DNA of 64,000 nt from Micropterus salmoides (GCF_014851395.1 NW_024040485.1:13912899-13976898); one strand, 5' to 3'; shown: positions 31,796-45,744, counted from the first letter of the stretch. Numbers and translations are program-made. Notes: generated from the letters alone by a model not told the origin.

Positions 31796-31823
31796 CTGGC
31801 AGTTGCTGACTGACAACTGCCAG
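31796..31823. repeat. Short perfect hairpin, 10-bp stem
   Basis: ctggcagttg and caactgccag are separated by eight bases. It lies in otherwise unassigned DNA; significance unknown. Confidence 0.75.
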
Positions 31824-34800
31824 ACATGAGTTGCTGGGACAAGCACTGTCAATTTCCGTGGCGGTTTACTGCAACATGTCATAATGTATCTTGACTATGA
31901 AAGTTGATACAAGCCTTTTCTTTTTATTGATTTATAATTTTGACCAAATTAGTACATTCTCACAATAAAAACAATCTGCATTTTCAATTTGACAGTAATT
32001 GTTATGTAATATGCTTTAGATATTAAATGTGACAATGTAGTTAAATATATTGTTATATTGTTGTTGTCAAACTTCAAATAAAACATCTTGTTCACAGGGG
32101 TGAATATCTACAGACTAAATGACTAGAAGACTAAAGAAGCAGAATATCATGATCTCTGTGATTCATCAGGACCCGACTTCTATCAATGCACAGTAGAAGC
32201 AGCAAAATGATAAATGGGGGCCAATCAGAATAAGATGCTAGTTGCTTCGTATTCAGTACAAAGGTAGTCAGCTGGGAGCCATTAGTGCATGAGTACCTTT
32301 TTGCCAAATCAAGACATATTGTGCTTTTGTTAGTTATGTGTCTTAATAAGCTACATAAAAGCATTAAATATAGCGCAATGCCATTCAAAAAGACTGTGGG
32401 AAAATGGAGGAGTATGATGTCCCTGAACATAGAGATTATGTCAAAGCCAGCTGCATAATAACGGTAATTCATCAAGTTGCTCTTATTATGCTACTGTTCC
32501 AAAAGAAAATCCTTATCCTTCTCAGAAGATATAGGCAAAATGCTGCCTGAGCAGGCCTAAGCTCATACTCTTGAACTGGACTCAAAGTTAACCAACTTCT
32601 AACATCAAACAGGGTTATGGCATACCTCCCTTACCCACTGTCATTCATGCACACGCACACAAACACCAACATGGCCTCATCAAATAATTAAAGGACATAA
32701 TGACAGTACAGTCCTGAATGTTAAATGACTTCAGTCTTTTATTTTGCAAAGACCAGCTGAGCTTCCTTTTAACTCCCAGAGAGAAAAAAAGCGAAGGTTC
32801 AAAACACTCTGATACAGTCTTTAAAGACAGGTTGGATTTTGAATGCTCAAGATGTGTTTCATGGTATGTGTGCGTTTGTGGTAGGATTTCTATGCTGCAT
32901 GCATATGGGTGTGGGAGGCTGCGTTGTGTAGTTGTGTGCATCTGTGTGTACGAACGAGTGGGTGGATAAGTGCATGCATGGGAATGTGTTTCTGTGCGTC
33001 AGTTTGAATCCGTGTGTATACACAAATATTTATTTGCTCTTTTAGTCTTAAATTTACACAGGCTGAATTTGACCTTTCAACATCTTCCAAAGCTCCAAAC
33101 AGGCAAAGGATCATGAATGTGACAGAGATCAATTCTCTCATTTCCCCTTTTATGCTCTCCTGGGTTTTTCTACTTGGACCTTTTGTCTCTGGCCTAAAAG
33201 AGAATTAATTGACCTTCTGCCCTATGAAACGTATCTGCTGAAAACGTACCTATCATCAAAAGTATAATGAAGTGACTGATAATTAATTAATGCAGCCCTT
33301 ACTCTGTTAATACTACAGGCCTCAGCCATCTGTATCTGTATTAGGGTACCACGCTTCAGTGCTTGTGATTATGGCCAGAGAAAACAGTAGGTGACTGTCT
33401 GGCAAAAACACAGCACGCCTGATGTAAATAAAACACAACAAGAGTGCTGCAACCCTCCTCCCCTCTACATTCCTGTACTCCTACACCAGAATGACATCTA
33501 CAGTAGTATGTATGTAGTCACCAGGTTATTCATAGGGAATGTGAAGTACCAAGCATGAGATTTTCAACAGATTATTCAAGTTCTTTATTTTGAAAAAGAG
33601 CTTTATGTTCATACAACAAAACTGTAGATATTCTGTTTGTCAGTTTAGCTGGTGAGCAGCTGTTTTAGAGCATTTGTGAACTGCATTTTGTCAGTTTTTT
33701 ACATGAATGCTAATTGGTGTCAGTTTGGATTTATTCAGTAATTGCTCACTGATATATTGCTGTGACTTTTTTATGTATGTGTATGATGCTTAGCTCTAGC
33801 TTGGTTTCAGACCTCAGAATTGATGCTTATATCTGTGATTCAAATATGACTGTTAAATTGAGCTAATCAAAGGTTTGTAGGCAAGACGAAGAGCAGGGAT
33901 GTCATGTCCCTGTGACACGGCAGGGGAAATAGCAACAGAAAAATGACGACAAGAATGGATGAGATTGACGCAGCTGGACAAGTTGTTTAACGTCAACTAC
34001 ATAAATAACTTTAAAATCTGCATATTTCTTTAAGCAACATGATACATTTACAGTTAAGTGCCCATAACAACTGCTACAGCAGCTTTGTGTTGACTTATAA
34101 TGACATCGCCGCCACTCATTGAATGATAAGTTGTGTAATCAGTTACTTGATAGACAGAAATGAATCAGCAACTATTTTGATAATTATATGATACTACTGT
34201 ATACTGGTTTTTGGTTAAACAAAAAAAGCTATTTGAAGACTTCACTTTGGGCAGTGGGAGCGTGAATTAATTGATAATGATAATAATCATTACATTTGCT
34301 GCCCTAATCTGAGTCTTGATTATCTTGGCTCACAAAAGCTTTATGATTACTACATCCCTACTTATTATGTCTTCTATTGACAGTTACTTAAACGTAATCA
34401 TGATGGATAGGCTAAGAGCAACAAACTAGAGCATTACAGACATTACTGCACAGCACTTGGACAATACTAGTGTCCAGAAAAAGCATATTAACAATTACGA
34501 GTACTCGTAAAATAAGAGTATCCATGCCAAACCCTTGTTAATAGTTTGCATTTGGCTTCAAACCAAGATAACAAACAAATCGTAAATGCTAAATGCTGTT
34601 AAGTAAAATGTGCTGAAATATCCATATCAAATCATCACTGCTAAAACAGTAACCATTAAGAAGAAAAAAAATATATATATTTTGTATTCAATTTCTCCTT
34701 GGCACCTCACGACAGCATTACTGTGTGTGGGGACTGGCTATGGTTGTTAATAATACCCCTGTGAAACCTGTATTCATTAATAATGAGTTAAATCCACCCT

Positions 34801-36269
34801 TCCTCCTCCCTATCAGCTGTTCATTTAGTTAGAGAGGATAAACAAACCTCAGTCAGACTACACACGCGGCCTTTTAAACTTCAGCTTGGTGTCAGCTGAG
34901 CAACTGTCACTCTGTCTTGTGGAACACTGGGTGATATTTTGAGGCACCAGGAAACCTTTAGCCAAGGGAAACATTAAAAGATTAAACACAAGTGTTTTAA
35001 TACCTATGTTGTTTACAGAGGCTGACTCGATATTCCACTTGGCCTTATCTAAACTTGCTGAATGCCTCAGGCTGATTGATAGTGCTATTTTATCTACTGA
35101 AAGCAATTCAAGCCACCCCAACTTGCACACAATCTGGACTCAAGGACGGTCAGGCAGCCGTGGAAATGAAATTACAACAGATTTTCTGAGAGTTACCTCT
35201 CTAAATTCTGTGCACAAGTAACAGCTGTCAGTAGGTGAAATAATCCCTCACACACTTATCAAAGCCGGTCTAATAGATCCCCATACACATGCAGACAAAT
35301 CTCTCTCAGCTGCCAATCTTGTGCTGCAAGGAGAAAAGTATAGTAACATGAAATGTTACTTATTAAGCTTTTTCCTTACAGCATTGAAACAAAATAAGAA
35401 CAAAATGTCTTTATTTCCATGGTCTGATAGACTGCAGCTGATGTCTTCACAAAAACACCTTAAACCAAAATGTAAAGTTGCCCTCTCAGAAGTGTAAGCA
35501 GGAGACAGATCTGTCCTGAAGCGAGAGGAATAGCGAGAAGGTATAAGTGACAGCGAAATTGGCTGCCACAGGAGACGCCAATTTCCTGATGTGTTTCAAA
35601 CCACCATCAGAGAATAAATACAGTAATATCATGGAGACATCTGAGAAAATGATCTAAAGAAAGTCTTCTTCTATAGACTGGTGCAGTGGCTGGCATGCCT
35701 GCATACCCCTTGTACTCCTTTATTCTTCTTTTTAAAAAAATCAACATGTTTTTTGTTTTTGAGTCACATGGTTGCACAGTTATGGATCTCATTCCCATCC
35801 GGCTCAGAAGTATAATCTATTTTGGTTATATTAAAAAAAAGTCACTGAATAAAAGGCAGACAAAGCTTTTACGTTAGAGACATTTGTAGTGGCAAGAATG
35901 CTCCCTTTAACTCAGGGAATTTAGATGTAAGATGAGGTGTAAGCAGTAGTGGAGAGAACATGAGAAAATGGGATTTTTATTTGGTAATGTGCAAAACTCA
36001 GAGATGGCTGTTCTTCTCGGCATATGTCAACAGTAATACTATCTAAACTAATTAGATATTTCTCATAATTTCATGATTTATTTACTGTCACCTCCAGTAG
36101 AGACAGAAATGAACTGTCCACACTGTGCCATTTGAATAGACACAATATATTTCCCCTCACATATTGGAAAGAAAATATATGTGAAATCATGCCTTTTCAA
36201 TCTACCTTGGCAAAACTTTACTTAAAGCCCCACTATTTACTGTTACTACGCAGTATAATACTACAATAC
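31824..36269. other. Non-coding tract; one decayed repeat at about 34116-34195
   Basis: AT-rich DNA with no supported gene. The segment near 34130-34185 (cttgatagacagaaatgaat, cagcaactattttgataatt) resembles the interior of the MITE family seen at 51479-51807. A TG/GT-rich stretch lies at 32865-33020. Short opposing frames are chance. Confidence 0.4.
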
Positions 36270-36460
36270 GGTTTCTGACACATTATAATGTAGATGTAAG
36301 CAAAAATAAGGACACTTTAATGTAACTGTTTATGAAACTGTGTTTTATGAGCCTCCACTTGTTGGTGCCCACAGGAGGAGTTATAGTTGTTGATAAATAC
36401 ATTAATAAACACTTATATCTGTTGTTTATTAAAACACTACATTATAGTGTGTCATGAACC
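36270..36460. mobile_element. MITE-like element with about 24-bp inverted ends
   Basis: The left end ggtttctgacacattataat, then gtag, pairs with the reverse complement of the right end (ctacattatagtgtgtca at 36437-36454, then tgaacc). The inner 18 bases differ at one position. The 191-base unit has no coding capacity. The interior (agcctccacttgttggtgcc, attaataaacacttat) is a pattern I recall from an abundant fish repeat. The transposase source and exact target duplication are not determined. Confidence 0.7.
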
Positions 36461-38565
36461 ATTTATTAAAGGAGGTTAAAGGAAAGTTTATCATCTACCT
36501 ATGGCATCATTCATTTCAAAACCAACGCTGTCATCTGTTCACTTTACAGAAGCGCATCACCCTAAACACTCCCTCTCCCCATGTCCCATGTTTCTTCCAC
36601 CCATACAGCTTTGGATCTAAAAAAAATATATGTATCCTCTCCTATCATTTACTTTACAAACAGCCCCAATACAATCAACACATTTTTGGCCATAAACGCC
36701 TGTGCTATTATTATCCATAGTGCCAAATTTTGTATATATTATTTATTTAACCTTTATTTAACTAGGAAGTCACATTGAGGTTAAAATCTCTTTTACGGTG
36801 TGTGTTAATTGTCTTTCCATGTGCAGGCAGTGAACAAACTTCCTTTTGGAGGATGTCTATTCATTTTTCTTTCATTTGTCTCTTTCTGTTTACTGTTTAT
36901 CTCCACCTCCATCCATCTACATCAAAGCTTTGACAGCATTTGTGAGCAATCCTACCACTGTGTGATCACGCTTTACAGCTTCATTTTGTATATCAGCAAA
37001 AGTGTAACAACTTTGACGTTGTACAATATTTTCTCTCGCTGCAATTAGATGAGCTCCCTGCCGGGCTAACTGCTTTACAAGTCTAAACTCCACACTTAAA
37101 GACTGCTGACAAAATATTTTGCCAGTGAAAAACATTAACTTAAACAATGCTTTACATCTACAGAACTCTCAATGGGGATTAGCTTTTTTTACTATAGTTA
37201 CAGAATATAAATCCTTTTTAACATGTGTTTAGCTCTGAAGTAAAATGTTTATTCATCTTTGGTCTGCACGCAAAGTATTTTAGTAAGCATAAAGCAAACA
37301 GCTCATCATCAACATACTAAAGGTGAAGCGGTCAGTCCAGTTTCCTGCCAAAAAGCCGGCAGGAAAGAAGCCCAAAAAAGCTGCATTGTAGCTTAGTAAT
37401 ATAATGAGAAAAACAAAAGTCTTAATGTCCAATTGATCAGACTGCTATGATATATTATGATAGGATTGTAGACCTGAGTGATTTGCAAGTATTTTCACGT
37501 CCTTGAAGGTGTCACATGCACAGCCTCCATCCGAGGGCTGCAACAACAATCAACAACGGACAGACATGGTATTAGAAACAGCCTTGGAGGAAAAAGTGCT
37601 TTAAGCAGAATAAATCAAATAGGTCGACTGTATTTATCTATCACATCATGTATACTTTAATCAAAATACCTCAAGAGTTTCTAAACACTTTAACTTAGAA
37701 AGCAAGTAAAAGGGTACTGATGAAGAACTGGCCCCATAGGAGAAGTCAGCTCTTGACTCCTATGTATTAAAGTCGGTATTTGACTGTGAAAAAGCAAATC
37801 ACAGAGATAATATGCAATAGACTTGACTCTTTAACCCAGTGTAAATCTGTGACTGATACTGTGGAAATATATATGGTTACACAGATTCAAGTTATATTGA
37901 TAAAATGGCTTACGGCGAGCTAAATCCCCTTGCTCATCCATCAACAACTGAGGCAGCCAAACTCTGCCCTTTTGAATCCCATGCAACTCTCACCTTGAGG
38001 AATGTGAAGCTCGAACTGACAACATTCATATGACTGCTGTATGAAGGGAAACAGAGCAGACTGAAGGCTTGTTATAAAGACACTTAACTTTACACTGGCA
38101 AGCATTTCACTTTTTTAAGTGTCACTGTGTACAGACACTGCCATATTCACATATTATTCAAGCCATCTGTCCACGGGTATACAATTACCGAAGGTTCATC
38201 TAGCCTGGTAGCCAGCAAATGCCCATGAAACATTACCTCCTGACCATGAAAGTTCCTCACTCATAAAATACAGTCTGAACTGTGAAGGACCCCAGGAATC
38301 TTCCTGAAATAAAAAAAAAAAGCCTCCTGACACACTTAGGTCACTGACTTGAAGTATGTCTCAGTGCTCTGTAAACAGAGCGAACCCTCAGGTCAGGCTG
38401 ACAGAACAGATGCAACCATTACTGCGACTGGGTGTGTCACAACCTCACATAAATATCTCCACTGCACCACAGCCAGACTGGAGTGTGAACACTACGTATG
38501 AACTGCAGTAACACTCAGATTTGACTGTCTTTGATTTCTCCAAACTCATGTGACTACTTATGCAC

Positions 38566-38566
<1 letters not shown>
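36461..38566. other. Non-coding tract, nothing recognised
   Basis: AT-rich DNA. Frames on opposite strands overlap around 36810-37150. No domain, RNA gene or element ends are visible. Confidence 0.45.

Positions 38567-38597
<31 letters not shown>
38567..38597. repeat. (AC)n microsatellite, about 15 units
   Basis: An uninterrupted AC run. Frames through it are artefacts. Confidence 0.97.
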
Positions 38598-38602
<5 letters not shown>

Positions 38603-39950
38603 TGCAAATGCTATTGTTCCCAATGTAATCACTAAAGCTTGGTTTTCTCTCTGCTCTTGTATTCCCTTTTGCCATCCACACTATTTTAATTTCGTTCCTA
38701 ATCCCACCTACAGAGGCCCAGGTAATTACATATGTTCAACACCAGTCCACACTGCAATATAGCAGGAGAATTGAGGAAAACAAGCTCCAGCATCTTTGCT
38801 TCACTACGAAACAAAGGGACAATGCAGCTGCCTCGTCATTAGCTCACTCATGTTGCTTTCTGTCTCACAATGTGCGTGGACAATGAGGGTACGCAGATCC
38901 AATGAGGTACCCTGGGATTCTCACACCATGTGTCTGTGTGTTCTATGGCTGATCTTTGATTTTTGAATACAAGACATGGGTTTGGGGCACAGTGGACTCA
39001 GCTGGATATTGATTTCTGTGACGATGCCGTCGTGTTTGCAATTCAAGCACATAAGGAGTAAAAATAGAACCATTTTCGATGGATTAGTAGGCTTGATAAT
39101 GGCATAGGATGGGAAAAAGGCACCCGGTCTTAAAACAGTGGTAATTCCATGTGATTAGGCCAGCAACAGCACAAAAAAAAGAGGAATTTACATCCCTAAA
39201 GATTTTGATTTGGTGCGATTTGTTTGAAATGTGGGGTACAAAAAGAGCTTTATTAGGCACCCAGTTACTCCATTAATCAAGGAAGTGTGCTTTCGGTGTT
39301 TAGATCCAGCTGAGGCTGGCTGGATAGCTGATGGTTGGGGCGCTGTGATGGATTGTGTGTATACTGTGTTCTCCGAGCAAGAAGTGGTGCTCCCTGAGCC
39401 GGGCCAGCCCCAGTGGCACACAGCCATGAGAAATTAGATGATTGTGGCCAACATTTTTCTGCCTTGACATGAATCTGCAGATCCACTCCCTTCAACAGAA
39501 CACACAGTCTGGGCTGGGAGGAGAAGAGTGTGACGTGACTCATCATTCCTTCTTGTAAGGACGCTTGGCATAGTAAAACTATGGAGTAGCATGTATGTTC
39601 ATGTTCATCCAGCTGTTTCTTAATATCTGTCTGAGAGAAAATATACAACGCGACCTGCAGCTAATCTGTTAACACAGATTAAAAGTCACTCTTTAAAATA
39701 AGGGTGGGGTTGAACCTGGAAATGTCACAGACCTCTTGCTCCCTGTTGGGCCTCAGCTAGGAGTCTCTAACAACAATTCAATCATTTACAATACTTTAAA
39801 GGTGTGGTTTATTTCACGAAAACTTGAGGGGAGATCTAATTTAACCTCCCAACTGATTCGAATTCAAGGTAGACCTGGTTTCCTGCCAGGTATGATAGAC
39901 AGCAGGTATAGCACTTGGACATCCCGTGGGATTGTTATGTTCTCTAGAGG
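38598..39950. other. Non-coding tract with a GC-richer patch at 39.3-39.5 kb
   Basis: The patch 39290-39440 is richer in GC and is open on both strands (plus 39231-39437, minus 39277-39648), but neither frame resembles a protein I know. It could be an exon or a conserved non-coding block; chance is equally possible. Confidence 0.3.
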
Positions 39951-40094
39951 TTCTGGACCCAAATGCAAGACACGACAGAGATGATGTAATTAAACACAAT
40001 TTATTGTGAAACAATGTTGAAATAAAAACGATTCATGACCAGTGTTGAATTGCAGGCAGGCAGTGTGAGTTGATCCGGGTGCTGGTAGCTGATA
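39951..40094 (+). repeat. Left part of a composite dispersed repeat
   Basis: It starts gttctggacccaaatgcaag, then acacaatttattgtgaaaca. With the sequence at 41240-41690 (ggagggcaacacccagtcag, acacacaggcacagacagag) it recalls the two ends of a common fish repeat, here split by other elements. Confidence 0.45.
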
Positions 40095-40284
40095 GAGCCC
40101 AACCAATACAGGATTTTTAAGTCTGATACCAATTTCGATATTGGAAGATTTTAAAATCCAACAGCCGATATATCGGCCGATATTCTAATTTCCCCTTATT
40201 TTCAGAAACGCATAACATAAACAAAGTTATCCCTAACATTTGTTATGTTGAGACCATACAAAGATACCACAACTTAACTGCAGT
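40095..40284 (+). repeat. 'gatatatcggccgatat' dispersed repeat, copy 1
   Basis: The order gagcccaaccaatacaggat, gataccaatttcgatattgg, agccgatatatcggccgata, acataaacaaagttatcc is shared in diverged form by 45745-45900. It contains a self-complementary core (gatatatcggccgatat). Confidence 0.65.
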
Positions 40285-41212
40285 ATAAAAACCTGGAAAT
40301 CTGCTGTAGCCACTCTCCCAGTTTGGGGGTCACAGCCCCCAGTGCTCCGATTACCACTGGCACCACTGTTGCTCTTACTTTCTACATCTTTTCTAGCTCC
40401 TCTTTTAGCCCTTGGTATTTCTCAAGCTTCTCGTGTTCCTTCTTCTTGATGTTGCTGTCCCTTGGGATTGCCACATCTATCACTGCAGCTTCTTCTGCTG
40501 TTTGTCGATCAACACGATGACTGGTTGGTTAGCCATCACCAGTTTGTCAGTCTGGATCATGAAGCCCCACAGAATCTTAGGTCATTCTCAACTACCTTAG
40601 GAGGTGTCTTCCATTTTGACCTTGGGACTTCCAGCCCATACTCATGACAGATGTTCCCGTACACTATGCCAGCTACCTGATTGTGGTACGTACATACGTT
40701 CCATGTATGCACTTCCTACCTGCATCTTACACCTTGCTGTTATGTGCTGTACTGTCTCAGGGGCATCCTTGCACAGTCTGCACCTGGGGTCCTGCCTGGT
40801 GTGGTAGACCCCAGCCTCTATTGATCTTGTACTGAGTGCCTGTTCTTGTGCTGCCATGATTAGTGCTTCTGTGCTGTCCTTTAGTCCAGCCTTTTCCAGC
40901 CACTGGTAGGATTTCTTGATATCAGCCACTTCTTCTATTTGTCTGTGGTCCATGCCGTGCAGCGGCTTGTCCCTCCATGAAGGTTCTTCATCTTCCTTGT
41001 CCTCAGCCTCGGGTTTCTGCTGCCTGAGGTATTCAATAAGCCCTTCATTTTTGGGGGCCATCTTCCTGATGTACTCCCGGATCTTTGTCATTTCATCCAG
41101 GACAGTGGTCTTGACACTCACTAGCCCTCGGCCTCCCTCGCTGTCCCTTGCTGTGAGCCGGGAGAGGGCAGTGAAAACAGGATGGTTATCAAGTCTGGTC
41201 TCCGAAGAGGAA
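40285..41212 (-). pseudogene. LINE 3' end with R2/R4-type zinc knuckle and endonuclease remnant
   Basis: The minus-strand frame (41121-40642, open up to about 41212) reads EGGRGLVSVKTTVLDEMTKI, WLEKAGLKDSTEALIMAAQE, then CRLCKDAPETVQHITARC, a C-x2-C-x8-H-x4-C knuckle. After frameshifts the other frames give SKWKTPPKVVEND, ILWGFMIQTDKLVMANQP, IVLIDKQQKK, VIDVAIPRDSNIKKKEHEK, KYQGLKEELEKM, stop, and VPVVIGALGAVTPKLGEWLQ. This is the C-terminal end of LINEs with a restriction-like endonuclease (R2/R4 type, from recollection). The usual Pro-Asp of the endonuclease appears as Pro-Val, and frameshifts and a stop are present. The copy is 5'-truncated and dead. Confidence 0.75.
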
Positions 41213-41239
41213 AAGCGATGAGTGCTATTTTTATTATTA

Positions 41240-41690
41240 TTAAAGTATTGTAATTGACTTGACTAATGACCACTTCACCGTGAACACTGAGCCAAGCCAA
41301 TAGCTGGCACAGCAGTGGAGTGAACGTGAACACAGGGAAACAACACATGAAGCAGTCTAAAGCAAACACGGAGAAACTAGGCGAACTAGTAGACTTGTTG
41401 TCAGTAGCGTAGTTACCACACTGGTGAATGGAACGATCTGACGAAGACTAAAGTGAAGAGCTGGGGTTGACTTGATTAGTGGGATGAGACTCAGGTGTGC
41501 AGGAGGCTGGTAGCCACCGAGGAGGGCAACACCCAGTCAGACATACACACAGGCACAGACAGAGAGAGACAAACAGGGAAAAACAAACAAGAAAACACAG
41601 GGATGGGAGAAATGACAGGAAAACACAAGGAGAGAAGGAAAGGTACGGCCGGACCATGGCAGGGATAAACAAAATGTTATTTGAGGGTGC
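41240..41690 (+). repeat. Right part of the composite dispersed repeat
   Basis: It begins with a short tattattattaaag and ttgacttgac phrase. It then gives gtgtgcaggaggctggtagc and a long purine-rich, aca-rich stretch (agacagagagagacaaacag, aacacagggatgggag). Opposing frames here are products of low complexity. Confidence 0.45.
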
Positions 41691-44600
41691 ATCGTCGTTT
41701 GAACTTCAAAAACAGATTTTAAATTTCATAACTAGGACTTCTTTCAGCAGTAGAGCAGTTAATGTAACTAGGTCCAACTAAAAAATCCATAACTTGTTTC
41801 TATAATGTGGCTTCAACACTTGCAAACATTCTCCTTGACTAATTATAGACCTCCCTTTGTTATTTGGACATCTATTTATTTATTCATTTTTAACGTGAAA
41901 GGGTTTGCTCGAAGCAATGAACTGACAGAGAATTACGGAGCTTTATATCGAGTTTCAGCCCATTGTTTGGCTGTCCAGAGCGCAACTTGTTGGTTTACTC
42001 TCACCACTCTCACTGAGGATTTTTGGGCGCGGCAGGCAGCTGTTTATGGAGAAAAAGATCTAAAACCAGCAAAGACACACACTCAACGACTAGCTGGCGA
42101 ACACAGTTGAGCATTTAGCAGCGGAAGAGTTAAGTATTTCCCTCAGGAGTGGTACAGACCAAAGACAGAGCTTTTGGATGTGTCAATAAGCAACTGTTTG
42201 CAAACAAGTTATCCATATCAACTTAAAAGTGACATGTCAAGGTTTTGTTCACAACTTGTTTACACTGCCCCCAAGTGGTCATAAAAATCAGTTATTGCAA
42301 GTTTAAGAATTGCATTTCTTATGTTCAATCAATTTACAGATTCCAAATTTTTATTTTGTTCATTGTTAATGACATTATGGTTTCTAATTGCTATGATGAC
42401 AGAATTGAAATTGTGGAACTGTGTCATGTGCAGCTCCCCGGCGTGTGGTTGACACGCAAAGAGTGTTTTGGCAGCTTCAGTGGACTAAAAGCAAGAGTGA
42501 ATTGTTTGGCACACAGCACACTGGAGTAAGGGTCTGAAACTACTGCCCTATTTTTGTTTATTGAATTAAGGGTCAATTCTGAATTGATGCTGTTTAGTAT
42601 GAAATGACTTAATGACAGTGGATGGGTAATTTCATTACAATAATCAATAACTTTGATTAATTCATTATTAGAGATTCACTAACTTCAGTCCAGTTCAATT
42701 GCTAATTTAGAATTAAATTAAATTCTCTCTGAATAAATTGATAATTGTGAAACACCAGCAACAGTTGGTAGGACAAGAGTTTGTACTGTAGCCCCTGACA
42801 GCAGCCTTGTCATCTTTAAGCATACGGCTAATGTGCTGTATTCTCACTAAAAGACAGCAGGGCAAATTACAAACACTAATCAAGAGCATGCTTTCAACAT
42901 GCTGCTGATGACGGCAACCTGCTTTGGGCAATGACTGTTTGATTTAGGCAAATGTTATGGCTGTTTAAATATCACATACAATTTGTATTCACCATTGGCA
43001 CAACCGTAAAAAGAGAGGGAAAAATGGTAGGCGGGGGAGGGGGGGAGATGGGGATTTTGCTTGTAACGCCATGGTGCTTGACGTTGGCTGAATCAATGAG
43101 ATAAACATAAGAGCTCTGAATGCCAGAGTGTACATCTACAAGATTGAAGACTTAAATTTGGTCACTGGCGACTGTTCTTAGGGAATATTCCATTTAAAAA
43201 AGGTCAGCCTCAACCTTTCTCATACTGACTAACTAAATGTCTAGGTCCCAGTGTAGCTCAGGCATCCTGTATCAAAAGCATGCAATTCCCTTAAATGCCT
43301 TTGCCTTTGTTTAATAAAACCATCCATTTCTGAAAACAACAGACAGTTGTTAAATTAACTGAAATGACCCTTCTTATACTGTATTTCTTTCATTTTAACT
43401 ACCAGATCTAGGATTTTAGACACAGGCCTTTTGATTTAAAAAACAGTCTCACAGATAAGTGCAATGCCCTCCATCAATGACTACCTCAATTGGCGAACAC
43501 ATTTGTGGGGATGGTATTAAAAGTCAACAATTAATTTTCTGCTTATTCAATCCTGTAATTCAATCACACATAAACAAAGAAGATTAGCTAAACAGTTGGC
43601 ACTGAGGCTTGCTTATTCATACATGTTATCGCCAGGGTCCTTGCTGAGGTCTGATTGTGGGACTACAGCTTCATAAGGAAGCCTGGCTGCCTTATGGATG
43701 GGTCTCTGGCTGGGATTAGACTTACAACAGAAGACCAGGTGGCAGTGCAGTAGGAGGCTCTTGGCAGGAGGTGGTTTTGTGAGACTGGAGGGGAGGAGAA
43801 TGTTATCCTGCTGGCTGAGGGAGCGGTTTCTCACCCCCTGGTACAAGCCGAGCACCCTTCTGCCAGAACATGCCTGTGGCGTGTGGGACTTTCACCAAGT
43901 CTGGAAGGGAGAAACTGAACTTCAGAATTATCAAGTTGCAGTGCTGTGATTTCAGAATTCAGAAGAATTAAGACTTTGATTATATTTTCTCTCTTTTAAA
44001 TGGCCATGATTTTATATAGATTTCTCTGTACCCCTGTTAATGTCCCTGCATAAGAGTTTGTCAATCTACACAAAGGTCTTCTGAAGTTAGGTGTTCCAGG
44101 GGGAAAACCCTCTGCTGCACAGCATGTGACAGATGTTACGCTACTAGCAGCAATTGTTTGGAGTACATATTAAAAAGGATGAACAGCATGAACAGCAATA
44201 ACCATCATGTCTAAAGAGAACAGATGAAGAAAAAAACAAAAGGAAAAAACGCATTATTGGTGATGCTAATTGAATGCAGTGCAGAAACACCACAGCAGTG
44301 AGAGCAGAGTATCAAAGAAGCATCTCAGACTACACTTACATACAGTACTGAAATGTACAGTATATTTTTAGAATCAAGCCAGAATTTATATTCTTGTACT
44401 ATTATCACTTGCAGTGTTCACAGTGATGTTTTGGTGTCGGGCCAGGCGCTGCCATCATGTGCCAAACATGTCGGAGAATAGGCCCTCACATTCACAATAG
44501 ACAAGAGCATGGCATATTTCACATTGGCTCTGGTTTGCAGAGGAAATTGGTCTGGTAAATGAGATTGGGTCTGGGCATGAGTTTGAGTGAAATCCTCTTT

Positions 44601-45744
44601 AAAAGGACAGGAGGAAAGATAGCTTGCGACAAGCCTGAATGAGTACAGACCTAACCTGGCAAATTAGGATGAACAACAGCATAAGTGAACATTGCCCCTG
44701 CTCAGACACTGACTCGAGCAGAAATGTTTCTTATAATAGGTAAAAAAAAAACAACAACGCAGGTTTCAAATGAGACGCATACCAATGAGTAATACTGTAT
44801 AACAATCTGCATCTAAGCACTAGGCTATCTGCCTGCAACTGTTGCCTCATTTTCCCTTCTAGAGACAACCACAGAAACCCATTTCTCTCTGATTTCAAAG
44901 CTAGTGGATTTTTTAAAAATTTCCTTTGAGAATTTATTCAGCAGTAAGAAGTCTGTCCAAACCAACGTAGAGCACTTCCATGCATCAACCCTTCCATGTG
45001 TGTTGTGTCCTCGAAATCCCTAGTTTGAATCACTGGCACAACTGTTGTTCCCAAATTTCATGTGGGCAGATTCCCATGGATCTAGTTAATCTTGTCACAT
45101 GTTCCATTTCTCTGATTGAACTAATTACATCACTACCCCCCGACCCCCATTCCCATCACCACCACCCCGTTTTAATAATTCATGTGTAAGAGAAGGGACG
45201 ATGATCCAACAGATGAAATCAACCCTTATGAAACTATAATCACAGCATCTACAATGACAACATGGCAATTAGATTGCCTGGAAATAAGAATTACTGTGCC
45301 AATAACTATGTCAGTGTAGAACAGAATGCTACAGTGTTTCTTGTATTAACACATAATAAAATATAGAAAATAAACTTGTTGTGAAATATTACTTGCCAAC
45401 AGCTACCAATCTGTTGTGCCAACTGAGGACAATTATCAGACCCATAATGAGTTCATTAGGATAATGAAAGACCCATGGCTAATTTTCTATTCTGCATCTT
45501 AAACCCTGGTATTAGGTACTCCACTAGCAATTTAGATTAGCAAATCCAAACACAGACTTAAAAAATGCATTGGGCAGATAAGACATTGCTGTTGCAGAAC
45601 ACACGGAGGTTACAAAACTCTTGCATCCAAAATAACTCCCGAATGAAGAATGATCCAGGGGCAACAAACTGTATTTGGAAAGTGACACATTTTTTTGTGC
45701 TGCCTCTGTGATCCAGGAGCTGGTCTCACAAAAATATTTTATAC
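41691..45744. other. Non-coding tract; repeat fragment at about 42190-42315
   Basis: Unassigned DNA. The stretch acaacttgtttacactgccc, ccaagtggtcataaaaatca resembles a common fish repeat. A GC-richer patch at 43630-43880 is open on both strands, without a recognisable protein. A G-rich run (43031-43052) and a C-rich run (45135-45160) are simple sequence. Confidence 0.35.

Noticed and set aside
41448..41781. Opposing frames, one Leu/Cys-rich and one Arg/Thr-rich
   Set aside because: Products of an aca/gag low-complexity repeat.
43613..43949. GC-richer patch open on both strands
   Set aside because: Neither translation resembles a known protein, and double-strand openness is typical of chance in GC-richer DNA.
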